Below are positions 1 to 7,130 of a stretch of DNA of 7,130 bases, piece by piece. Location: NCBI GenBank assembly GCA_900553345.1, contig USDE01000068.1, positions 1-7,130 of the forward strand, written 5' to 3'. Positions within the stretch are counted from its first letter, which is position 1. Each line of letters begins with the position of its first letter. The notes under the pieces were generated by a model, which saw only the letters and a list, made by a program, of their open reading frames with translations, was not told the DNA's origin and made no database searches. The translations under genes and the position numbers were made by a program. The stretch is from an uncultured Collinsella sp. (GTDB taxonomy: Bacteria; Actinomycetota; Coriobacteriia; Coriobacteriales; Coriobacteriaceae).

Positions 1-340
1 TGGACATGTCGACGCCCGGGGTGTCGTTCATGTTGGGGTGACCCTGCAGGTGGCTGCCGATATGGCGCAGCGTCTCGAGGTCCTCCTTGGGGAAGAATCC
101 GCGCTCGGCGAGCACGGCGTACAGGCCCGGAGCGCAATGGCCCTTGGAGAGCACAAAACGGTCGCGATCGGCCTTGCGGGGATCGGCCGGGTCGACGTTC
201 ATTTCCTCAAAGTACAGATAGGTCATGATGTCGGCGGCGCCGAGCGAACCGCCCGGATGGCCGGACTTGGCAGCGTGCACGCCGGTGACGATGCCCTTCC
301 TTACCTCGTTGGCAACCTTTTTGAGCTCTTCGTCGCTCAT
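1..340 (-). CDS. tkt: Transketolase, N-terminal subunit (partial, 3' part beyond the window)
   Basis: The first 113 codons begin MSDEELKKVANEVRKG and match the thiamine-diphosphate (pyrimidine-side) half of transketolase, which moves two-carbon ketol units between sugar phosphates in the non-oxidative pentose phosphate pathway. Visible hallmarks are SGHPGGSLGAADI from about residue 26, DRFVLSKGHCAPGLYA from about residue 60 and LQGHPNMNDTPGVDMS at the window edge. His28, His68 and His101 fall where the family's cofactor and substrate histidines lie. The short N-terminus, starting just before the first helix, is typical of the split form, in which a separate gene encodes the C-terminal half; that partner would lie to the left, outside the window. 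The start is supported by AAGGAAGG about five bases upstream. The family is clear. The split form is inferred, because the end of the gene is not seen. Confidence 0.93.
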   Translation of the reverse strand, partial: MSDEELKKVANEVRKGIVTGVHAAKSGHPGGSLGAADIMTYLYFEEMNVDPADPRKADRDRFVLSKGHCAPGLYAVLAERGFFPKEDLETLRHIGSHLQGHPNMNDTPGVDMS

Positions 341-586
341 TGTGCCTTCCTTTCATCCTCATTAGACAAAATGCGCACGGCACCGAAGGTAATCCCAACA
401 CAGCCGCAATGCACGTACGTCATTCATTATGCTGGAAACTGGAAGCTTTACCAGAGTTTTTATCATTATTTGAACAATTGAGCAGGCAGAACCGCTGATG
501 AAACGGTTTATCAATGTGAACGTCTTTTGGATGCGCTGGCTGCCTCTCGCCCCGGCACAAAAATGATCCGCAAACCGAAATTCAGC
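341..586. other. Intergenic region between the YitT gene and transketolase; probable tkt promoter region
   Basis: This 246-base gap has no convincing gene. Bases 421-480 are clearly more AT-rich than their surroundings, as expected of a promoter region for the minus-strand transketolase gene. The best -10 candidate on the minus strand is CATAAT (plus-strand 426-431), about 85 bases before the start codon, but no good -35 box lies 16-18 bases upstream of it. No strong hairpin with a T-run was found to end the YitT transcript, so readthrough into tkt cannot be excluded. Confidence 0.3.
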
Positions 587-1477
587 CTACGCGTTAATGT
601 CCTTGAAACCCTCACCGAAGGCTTCCGTAACGTCGGCGACCGTCACAATGGCGTGAGGATCGCGCTCGCGCACGATCGTTTTAAGGGTGTTGAGCTCTCG
701 ACGGCTAACGATCACCATGATCACCGGCTTCTCGACGCCCGAATACATACCGGTCGCCTTTAATTTGGTGCAGCCGCGGCCCAAACCATACATGATGTCG
801 GCCGCGATATCGGGAAAGTTATCCGAGATGATGAGCACCATACGACGCTTATTGCCGCCATCGACCACAGCATCGATCACATAGCCGCTAATCACCATCG
901 AAAGTCCTGCGTACAGAGCATTTTCGAGCGAGAATACCGGAGCAGATGCCGCACATACGGCAACATCGATTGCCATGACGGTCGAGCCCACCGGCAGCGA
1001 GGTGTTACGCGAGATGATTTGGCCAATCGTGTCCGAGCCGCCGGTGTTGGCGCCGGCGCGCAACACCATGCCGTAACCAATGCCCGTGATAATGCCGCCC
1101 CACATAGCGGGAAGCATCAGGTCTGCATGTGCCAGAGGCGCTACAAACGGGGCAAACAGATCGGTAAAGAAGCCCAGCAGCACAAAGCCCGTCGCCGTCT
1201 GCACCACGTAGAACATGCCGCCCTCGCGCATAACGACCAGCAGCAGCAAGGCGTTCATCACGATGGTCTGGATACCGACAGGAAGCGACACGCCTCGCGC
1301 TGCGCCGACTGCCTGGATAATCGTCGCAAGGCCCGTAACGCCACCGGCTGCAAGACCGTTGGGAATCAAAAACAGGTCGGTCGCGATGGCGGCCAAGGCA
1401 CACCCCAACATGATCTGGGGTAGATCGTGAAAGAAGTTCATCGAAAGAATGCGCTTGATGTCCAGACGATATGCCAT
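587..1477 (-). CDS. YitT family membrane protein with C-terminal DUF2179 domain
   Basis: The 296-residue product has the YitT/DUF161 layout. About five or six hydrophobic segments lie between residues 22 and 203, followed by a soluble DUF2179 domain at about 207-290. Family-typical stretches are IPNGLAAGGVTGLA (about 38-51) and GANTGGSDTIGQIIS (about 142-156). The soluble domain carries RRMVLIISD, the conserved TGMYSG turn and a closing IVTVADVTEAFGEGF. The family is widespread in Gram-positive bacteria; its transport or sensing role is not established, so no function is assigned. An ATG eight codons further upstream (1501) is in frame, but the start at 1477 is preferred. GAGGGAGG lies five bases before it, and the longer version would begin inside the terminator hairpin at 1490-1518. 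The terminator against its ribosome binding site raises the question of how it is transcribed. Confidence 0.92.
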   Translation of the reverse strand: MAYRLDIKRILSMNFFHDLPQIMLGCALAAIATDLFLIPNGLAAGGVTGLATIIQAVGAARGVSLPVGIQTIVMNALLLLVVMREGGMFYVVQTATGFVLLGFFTDLFAPFVAPLAHADLMLPAMWGGIITGIGYGMVLRAGANTGGSDTIGQIISRNTSLPVGSTVMAIDVAVCAASAPVFSLENALYAGLSMVISGYVIDAVVDGGNKRRMVLIISDNFPDIAADIMYGLGRGCTKLKATGMYSGVEKPVIMVIVSRRELNTLKTIVRERDPHAIVTVADVTEAFGEGFKDINA

Positions 1478-1489
1478 GCTGCCTCCCTC

Positions 1490-1518
1490 AAAAAAGCGCA
1501 CCCCATCGGATGCGCTTT
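1490..1518 (-). terminator. Rho-independent terminator after prfB, abutting the YitT gene ribosome binding site
   Basis: On the minus strand an 11-pair stem (AAAGCGCATCC with GGGTGCGCTTT, including one T-G wobble) closes a GATG loop and runs into six T residues, three of them inside the stem. It lies 127 bases after the prfB stop codon. The T-run is followed without a gap by GAGGGAGG, the Shine-Dalgarno sequence of the YitT gene. The plus strand has only three T residues after the stem, so the hairpin is oriented to stop minus-strand transcription. Confidence 0.75.
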
Positions 1519-1537
1519 GAACTTCTTCATGTATTCG

Positions 1538-1543
1538 ATTCTA
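1538..1543 (-). promoter_or_regulatory. Candidate -10 element for the YitT gene
   Basis: TAGAAT on the minus strand matches five of six consensus positions and is the best -10 box in the 167 bases between prfB and the YitT gene. The region upstream (GTGGTT at a 17-base spacing) is a poor -35 match. Transcription from here would begin near 1531 and would have to pass through the terminator hairpin at 1518-1490 before reaching the gene. That makes this either a weak promoter or part of an attenuation arrangement. Confidence 0.25.
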
Positions 1544-1644
1544 CCGATTCGCCAAACAAAAACCACCCCTGTGCAGGGTTTGTCCTGGATACAAAACCGT
1601 CCTGCTCGGAAGGCCTTGATCCATTTCCACATAAACTGAGCGGT

Positions 1645-2792
1645 TTAGGCAGACGGGGCCTCCGCGTCAGCGTTGCCGGTAGCCCAACGGTGATAGCCAA
1701 TCACAAACGAATCCAGGTCGCCGTCGTCAAGAACTGCCTCGACGTTGCTGGTCTCCACGCCCGTGCGCAGGTCCTTAACCATCTGGTACGGGTAGAGCAC
1801 GTAGCTGCGGATCTGGTTGCCAAAACCAATTGTGGTCTTGGGTCCGCGAATCTCATCCAGGGCCTCGGCGCGCTTTTCGAGCTCAATCTCGTACAGGCGC
1901 GCCTTGAGAATCTGCATGCACGCGGCCTTGTTTTGAATCTGGCTGCGCTCGTTTTGACACGTGACCACGATACCGCTGGGGAAATGCGTCACGCGCACGG
2001 CGGAGTCGGTGGTGTTGACACCCTGGCCGCCCGGGCCGCTTGCATGGTACACGTCGACGCGAATGTCATCGGGACTAATCTCGATATCGATATCGTCGGG
2101 CAGTACCGGAATGACCTCGACGCCGGCAAACGTAGTCTGGCGGCGCTTCTTGTCGTCGGTGGGGCTAATGCGCACCAGGCGGTGAACACCGGCCTCGGCA
2201 CGAAGCATGCCAAAGGCATCCTTGCCTTCGACGGTAAAGGTCGCGCGATCGATGCCGATAACCTCGGCCGCGGGGCAATCGTTGATGGTGACCTTCCAAC
2301 CGCGGCGCTGGCAGTACTTCATGTACATCTTAAAGAGCATGAAGGTCCAGTCCTGGGCCTCCAAACCGCCCTGCCCGGGCTTGATGGTCACAATCGCGTC
2401 GCCATGGTCGAACTCCCCGGTAAACCAGCTCGCAAGCTCAAGCTCGTCGATGGCGCGGGAAAGGCGCTCCGCCGTGGCGGCAGCCTCCTCACGCAGCGCG
2501 GCAGCATCGGGGTCAGCGCCCATTTCCTCGGCAAGCTCCAGCGCGGCGCGAGCATCGGAAAGCTCACCGCGCGCCGTATCCACGGCGGCGATGTCCTCCT
2601 TGGCGCGTGCAATCTCCTCCATCGTGGCGCGAGCGGCATCGGCATCGTCCCAAAAGCCCGGGGCGACGCTTTTGGCCTCGAGCTCCGCCACGCGGGTGCG
2701 CTTCTCGTCCAAATGGAGATACGACTCGACCTCGCCGAGTCGGTCCGCAAACGCGTCCAACTCGGCGGGAGTTACCTCTAGAGTCTCGGCCA

Positions 2793-2793
<1 letters not shown>
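1645..2793 (-). CDS. prfB: Peptide chain release factor 2 (RF2)
   Basis: RF2 recognises UAA and UGA stop codons on the ribosome and triggers hydrolysis of the finished peptide. The 382-residue product has the family order: an N-terminal helical domain (about 1-115), the codon-recognition domain (about 120-240) and the catalytic GGQ domain, with SGPGGQGVN at 252-260. The family hallmark DLRTGVETSNVEAVLDG-like stretch (from about 341) and the C-terminal helix are present. The length is usual for RF2. Two features are odd. The stop-codon recognition tripeptide, normally SPF, reads SPT at 210-212. The frame is also uninterrupted at TAT-CTC (codons 25-26), where many prfB genes carry an in-frame TGA and a programmed +1 frameshift. 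The start overlaps the secA stop codon (TAATG), and a modest CAGGAA lies about eight bases upstream inside secA. secA-prfB order is common in Gram-positive bacteria. Confidence 0.97.
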
Positions 2794-5600
<2,807 letters not shown>

Positions 5601-5694
5601 GTGGTTTTCCTTTTGGCCATCGCCCACGGCATGAAACCTTGGACGAGTTAAACACAGATATTTGTACTTTAGCCAAACAAGGCGCCGCCTATGC

Positions 5695-5711
5695 GGTCGA
5701 CACGCTCGACC
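5695..5711. repeat. Short perfect dyad (6-base arms) upstream of secA
   Basis: GGTCGA and TCGACC are separated by five bases, about 95 bases before the secA start codon. It could be an operator, but 6-base GC-rich arms can arise by chance and no regulator is recognised. Confidence 0.3.
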
Positions 5712-5731
5712 ACGTAATAACTACGACAGCC

Positions 5732-5760
5732 TGCCAAAAAGGGACTGGTTTATTTTGGCA
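5732..5760. repeat. Inverted repeat with 8-base arms and a GGGAC-N-GGTT core
   Basis: TGCCAAAA and TTTTGGCA are perfect inverted arms around a 13-base centre that begins within AGGGACTGGTTTA. The GGGACTGGTT part (5741-5750) matches the GGGAC-N-GGTT core found once on each arm of the neighbouring palindrome at 5795-5861. This suggests both belong to one family of intergenic repeats. It has no T-run suited to termination. Confidence 0.5.
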
Positions 5761-5794
5761 ACTTTTATCTGGGAAAACGCCGCCTCTCTGCCAT

Positions 5795-5861
5795 TTGGTG
5801 CAAATCAACCTGTCCCATTCGCACCAACCTGGTGCAATGGGGACGGGTTAGCTTGCACCAA
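5795..5861. repeat. 67-base near-perfect palindromic element (REP-like)
   Basis: The element starts with TTGGTGCAA and ends with TTGCACCAA. Its centre, GCACCA-ACC-TGGTGC (5821-5835), is another perfect dyad. Between these, AACC-N-GTCCC (5807-5816) pairs with GGGAC-N-GGTT (5840-5849). The whole sequence can fold into one long hairpin with roughly 32-base arms, a few mismatches and two single-base bulges. It touches the A-run of the rpmE terminator. A short, imperfect, extended palindrome with no ORF fits REP-type intergenic repeats mobilised by Y1 (RAYT) transposases; that assignment is an inference. It could alternatively be a transcribed structure in the secA leader. Confidence 0.7.
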
Positions 5862-5904
5862 TAAAAAGAAAAGGGCCGCGCACCCAAATGGATGCGCGGC
5901 CCTT
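5861..5904 (-). terminator. Rho-independent terminator of rpmE
   Basis: A 15-pair GC-rich stem (arms 5871-5885 and 5890-5904, with one T-G wobble on the minus strand) closes the loop ATTT. On the minus strand it is followed by TTTTCTTTTTAT. It begins 36 bases after the rpmE stop codon. Its core, GCGCATCC-loop-GGGTGCGC, is the same as that of the terminator at 1490-1518, including the position of the wobble pair. Confidence 0.92.
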
Positions 5905-5939
5905 ATGCCATGAATGCGAGTGTTTCCGCGGCGAGCTAT

Positions 5940-6365
5940 TTACTCAGCAGCCTCGGTGGTCTCGGCCTCGGCAGCGGCCTCCTCGACGGGAGCCTCTGCG
6001 GGAGCCTCGGCAGCCTGCTTGGCAGCCTCCTCGGCGAACTTAGCGGCACGCTTAGCCTTCTCGGCAGCCTTAGCCTCAGCGGCGGCCTTGCGAGCGGCCT
6101 CGGCCTCAGCAGCCTTGGCGGCCTTGGCGGCCTTGGCCTCCTCGGCCTTCTTGAGCTGGGCGGCAGCGGCGCCACCGAACTTGTCGGCGAAGCGCTGGAC
6201 GCGTCCACCGGTGTCGACGAACTTCTGCTGGCCGGTGTAGAACGGGTGGCACTCGTTGCAAAGCTCGACCTTCATCTCGGACACGGTAGCGTGCGTCTTG
6301 AAGGTGTTGCCGCAGGAGCACGTCACCGTGCACTCGACATACTGGGGATGGATACCCTGCTTCAT
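5940..6365 (-). CDS. rpmE: 50S ribosomal protein L31, zinc-binding type, with a long C-terminal extension
   Basis: L31 is a small protein bridging the large and small ribosomal subunits. Residues 1-63 are a standard zinc-type L31: it begins [19 protein letters not shown], has zinc ligands at C16, C18, C36 and C39, and has the conserved [18 protein letters not shown] segment ending in RF-D-KFG. Residues 64-141 are an added tail, about as long as the core, made almost entirely of Ala, Lys and Glu. It is basic/alanine-rich at first ([13 protein letters not shown] helix) and acidic over the last 30 residues. Ordinary L31 stops near residue 70. The start has AAGGAG seven bases upstream. The gene is monocistronic, with its own structured leader and terminator. 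The tail is in frame with a clean stop and normal codon bias, so it looks genuine rather than a readthrough artefact. Confidence 0.96.
   Translation of the reverse strand: MKQGIHPQYVECTVTCSCGNTFKTHATVSEMKVELCNECHPFYTGQQKFVDTGGRVQRFADKFGGAAAAQLKKAEEAKAAKAAKAAEAEAARKAAAEAKAAEKAKRAAKFAEEAAKQAAEAPAEAPVEEAAAEAETTEAAE
6112..6138. repeat. rpmE: Three tandem 9-base repeats inside the rpmE tail
   Basis: The unit GCCTTGGCG occurs twice in succession (6112-6120, 6121-6129), followed by GCCTTGGCC (6130-6138). The unit length is a multiple of three and encodes the repeated Ala-Lys-Ala pattern. Gain or loss of units would change the tail length without shifting the frame. Confidence 0.75.
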
Positions 6366-6436
6366 GGTAGGACTCCTTATTGGTCAGGCGCTGGTTACCG
6401 ATCAGCGCATAAGGCGTCTTGGTTTCCGACCAAGAC
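6366..6436 (-). promoter_or_regulatory. Structured 5' leader of rpmE, probable L31 autoregulatory element
   Basis: On the minus strand the leader has two hairpins. The first (6436-6416) is a perfect 8-pair stem, GTCTTGGT/ACCAAGAC, with loop CGGAA. The second (6408-6388) is a perfect 6-pair stem, GCGCTG/CAGCGC, with a 9-base loop. Each loop region presents TCGG-A/T-AACCA. The six bases immediately before the second hairpin, CCTTAT (6414-6409), are complementary to ATAAGG (6380-6375), the Shine-Dalgarno sequence. The second hairpin can therefore extend into a structure that hides the ribosome binding site. A competing pairing is TTGGTC (6433-6428) with GACCAA (6385-6380). From memory, L31 leader RNA families have been described by comparative genomics, including in Coriobacteria; whether this is that family was not tested. 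Confidence 0.6.
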
Positions 6437-6449
6437 AACAAACTCGGCT

Positions 6450-6478
6450 ATGGTACCACGGCGCCGCGTGTCCCACAA
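6450..6478 (-). promoter_or_regulatory. Candidate rpmE promoter
   Basis: On the minus strand TTGTGG and TACCAT are separated by 17 bases, and the -10 box is preceded by TGG (an extended -10). The match is three of six at -35 and four of six at -10. The position fits: transcription would begin a few bases before the first leader hairpin, giving a leader of about 75-80 bases. Confidence 0.45.
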
Positions 6479-6559
6479 AAGGTTCACGGTCTTTTCGGAA
6501 CGACACGAATCTGACCCATCGAAACACATCTCCACCGTTCCTTCAACTGGGAAAATGCC

Positions 6560-6590
6560 GTCCCCGGGGCCTGAGAAGGGCCCCGGGGAC
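6560..6590. repeat. Perfect 12-base-pair GC-rich hairpin
   Basis: GTCCCCGGGGCC and GGCCCCGGGGAC flank a 7-base loop. On the minus strand the stem is followed by GGCATTTTCCC, with four T residues starting four bases away, which is weak for a terminator. The plus strand has no T-run. It may be a backup terminator, the end of a small transcript or a palindromic repeat. It lies next to CTGGGAAAATGCCGTC, whose near-copy sits beside the repeats at 5732-5861. Confidence 0.6.
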
Positions 6591-6654
6591 GTTCGACTGA
6601 CTGCGGGAACGGCCTTTCCGCTCAATGTGTTCGGCTGAGATCGGAAATCAACCA

Positions 6655-6673
6655 AACTGAACTAGGTTCAGTT
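6655..6673. promoter_or_regulatory. Operator-like dyad AACTGAAC-TAG-GTTCAGTT
   Basis: Two perfect 8-base arms flank a 3-base spacer, just downstream of the terminator of the secreted-protein gene. The size and symmetry fit a dimeric repressor site. The GAAC/GTTC spacing of three rather than four bases argues against a LexA box. No adjacent promoter is clear, so a role as a regulatory site is speculative. Confidence 0.3.
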
Positions 6674-6680
6674 GACATGG

Positions 6681-6718
6681 TTAAAAACGAGGGGCGACGC
6701 TTTTGCGTCGCCCCTCGT
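6681..6718 (-). terminator. Rho-independent terminator of the secreted-protein gene
   Basis: A perfect 14-pair stem, ACGAGGGGCGACGC/GCGTCGCCCCTCGT, closes a 4-base loop. On the minus strand it is followed by TTTTTAA, 14 bases after the stop codon of the gene at 6733-7077. The plus strand has no T-run after the stem. Confidence 0.92.
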
Positions 6719-6732
6719 CCCGGCCGGTTGCT

Positions 6733-7077
6733 TTAGTTGTACACACGGTAGTTACACTTGAACTGGGTTATGTGTCCATAGCTGGAGCGGTACCAACCCG
6801 ATGTATAGCTGATTGCCTCTGGGCCTAGATATTCGTATCTCTTGTTGTAGCGAAGCTGACGGTAGGTCGTGTCGTACTCTGCTACGTAAAACGTGTCTCC
6901 AGAGAAGGCTTTGTACCGGTCTTTAACCGTCGAAGCCATGTACGCGGGTTCGACATCGCCTTTCTCCCCGTTGAGCGCATAGACGGGTGCCGCGATTCCG
7001 CATAAAGCCGTTGCCACGAGGATGGCGTAGACAGCCATGCGCGACGCATTGGACTTCAGCTGTTCAAATAGTTTCAT
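6733..7077 (-). CDS. Small secreted tyrosine-rich protein of unknown function
   Basis: The 114-residue product begins with a clear Sec signal peptide: a basic start (K2, K8, R13), a hydrophobic core at about 15-31 and a VYA signal peptidase I site after A34. The mature part is about 80 residues, contains 13 tyrosines, is slightly basic, has one cysteine (C108) and no lipobox or transmembrane segment. I do not recognise a family. A small secreted protein of this size could be a bacteriocin, an adhesin-like or cell-wall-associated protein, or an effector. The C-terminal aromatic pattern (TSGWYRSSYGH to NYRVYN) loosely recalls lactococcin-972-type bacteriocins but is not a convincing match. The start is supported by GAGGGAGG eight bases upstream. 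Codon third positions are less GC-rich than in the neighbouring core genes, suggesting an accessory gene. It begins one base after the upstream gene's stop and has its own terminator, so it is the last gene of an operon entering from the right. Confidence 0.8.
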   Translation of the reverse strand: MKLFEQLKSNASRMAVYAILVATALCGIAAPVYALNGEKGDVEPAYMASTVKDRYKAFSGDTFYVAEYDTTYRQLRYNKRYEYLGPEAISYTSGWYRSSYGHITQFKCNYRVYN

Positions 7078-7078
7078 G

Positions 7079-7130
7079 TCATTCGCCTCCCTCGTATGTA
7101 TCGAGGTATTCCTGCTTGAGCGTCTGCGAG
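7079..7130 (-). CDS. C-terminal end of an unidentified upstream gene (partial)
   Basis: The last 16 complete codons read SQTLKQEYLDTYEGGE and then TGA at 7081-7079. This is the most protein-like of the three frames: the frame continuous with the next gene is rich in rare AGG/AGA arginine codons and lacks a start in the window. The stop is one base from the ATG of the secreted-protein gene (TGACATG), and that gene's ribosome binding site lies in the last codons here, so the two are probably cotranscribed and coupled. Too little is visible to assign a function. Confidence 0.5.
   Translation of the reverse strand, partial: SQTLKQEYLDTYEGGE

Larger units (their letters stand above)
5601..5939. 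other. Intergenic region between rpmE and secA
   Basis: This 339-base stretch has no supported gene; the small plus-strand ORFs here lack ribosome binding sites and overlap palindromes. From right to left it holds the rpmE terminator (5904-5861), a 67-base palindromic element touching it (5861-5795), a second dyad (5760-5732) and a small GGTCGA/TCGACC dyad at 5695-5711. It ends with the secA leader. The stretch 5640-5690 is AT-richer and is the likely place for a secA promoter, but no pair of -35 and -10 boxes with normal spacing stands out. Confidence 0.7.
6437..6680. other. Intergenic region upstream of the rpmE leader
   Basis: No gene is supported here. It contains the candidate rpmE promoter, a 12-pair GC hairpin (6560-6590) and an 8-base-arm dyad (6655-6673). 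A minus-strand ORF that could start at a TTG near 6655 has no ribosome binding site and would run through the hairpin and rpmE leader, so it is not called. GGAACG near 6498 and CGTTCC near 6540 are distant inverted copies of each other, a weak sign of further structure. Confidence 0.5.

Noticed and set aside
38..481. 147-codon plus-strand ORF at the left edge
   Set aside because: Antisense to the transketolase gene and continuing into its promoter region; no motif or ribosome binding site.
1438..1530. Possible leader peptide (MKKFKAHPMGCAF) spanning the terminator before the YitT gene
   Set aside because: It has no Shine-Dalgarno sequence, is out of frame with the YitT gene, and its sequence is dictated by the hairpin. 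It would be interesting only if transcription were shown to start near 1531.
1554..1580. Second terminator-like hairpin closer to the prfB stop
   Set aside because: There is a T-run (TTTTTGTTT on the minus strand), but the stem is only about four consecutive pairs with bulges. It is too weak to call next to the clear hairpin at 1490-1518.
1471..2781. 436-codon plus-strand ORF opposite prfB
   Set aside because: Antisense to RF2, no ribosome binding site, and it runs through the prfB 3' region and the terminator. It is a codon-bias shadow.
5892..6638. 248-codon plus-strand ORF opposite rpmE, rich in Gly/Leu/Ser
   Set aside because: It is the complement of the Ala/Lys/Glu repeat tail of L31 and continues through the rpmE leader and promoter. 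It begins inside the terminator hairpin.
6395..6655. 86-codon minus-strand ORF upstream of rpmE
   Set aside because: It would start at TTG without a ribosome binding site, pass through a 12-pair hairpin and the rpmE promoter, and shows no family features.
6655..6673. LexA/SOS box
   Set aside because: The GAAC and GTTC half-sites are separated by three bases rather than the four of the Gram-positive SOS box, and no SOS gene is adjacent.

Overview
The window looks like core chromosome from a high-GC Gram-positive bacterium. It is most likely an actinobacterium of the class Coriobacteriia (Collinsella-like). The reasons are the GC-rich, GC3-biased coding, a SecA with a C-terminal zinc motif followed directly by prfB, a split transketolase, and an L31 with an alanine/lysine/glutamate-rich tail. 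The genus is inferred from general resemblance; no search was run.

Every supported gene lies on the minus strand, so the window is described from right to left. At 7130-7079 is the last stretch of an unidentified gene. One base downstream, a 114-residue secreted, tyrosine-rich protein of unknown function starts (7077-6733) and ends at a perfect hairpin terminator (6718-6681). A 367-base intergenic region follows, holding two further dyads, a candidate promoter and a structured leader for rpmE. rpmE (6365-5940) encodes zinc-type ribosomal protein L31 about twice its usual length and ends at a strong terminator (5904-5861). The next 339 bases to secA hold a 67-base near-perfect palindrome and a second, shorter dyad sharing a core sequence with it. 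secA (5600-2793) and prfB (2793-1645) are joined by a TAATG stop/start overlap and form one translationally coupled unit. A hairpin terminator (1518-1490) sits directly against the ribosome binding site of a YitT-family membrane protein gene (1477-587). The left edge holds the first 113 codons of the N-terminal half of a two-subunit transketolase (340-1).

Most genes serve housekeeping functions: the ribosome (L31), protein export (SecA), translation termination (RF2) and pentose phosphate metabolism. The less ordinary content is between and within them: a leader that can sequester the rpmE Shine-Dalgarno sequence, palindromic intergenic repeats, an RF2 with SPT in place of the SPF stop-codon motif and no programmed frameshift, and the orphan secreted protein. 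I found no CRISPR array, tRNA, rRNA, insertion sequence or phage gene. The very long plus-strand ORFs opposite secA, prfB and rpmE are judged to be codon-bias shadows.
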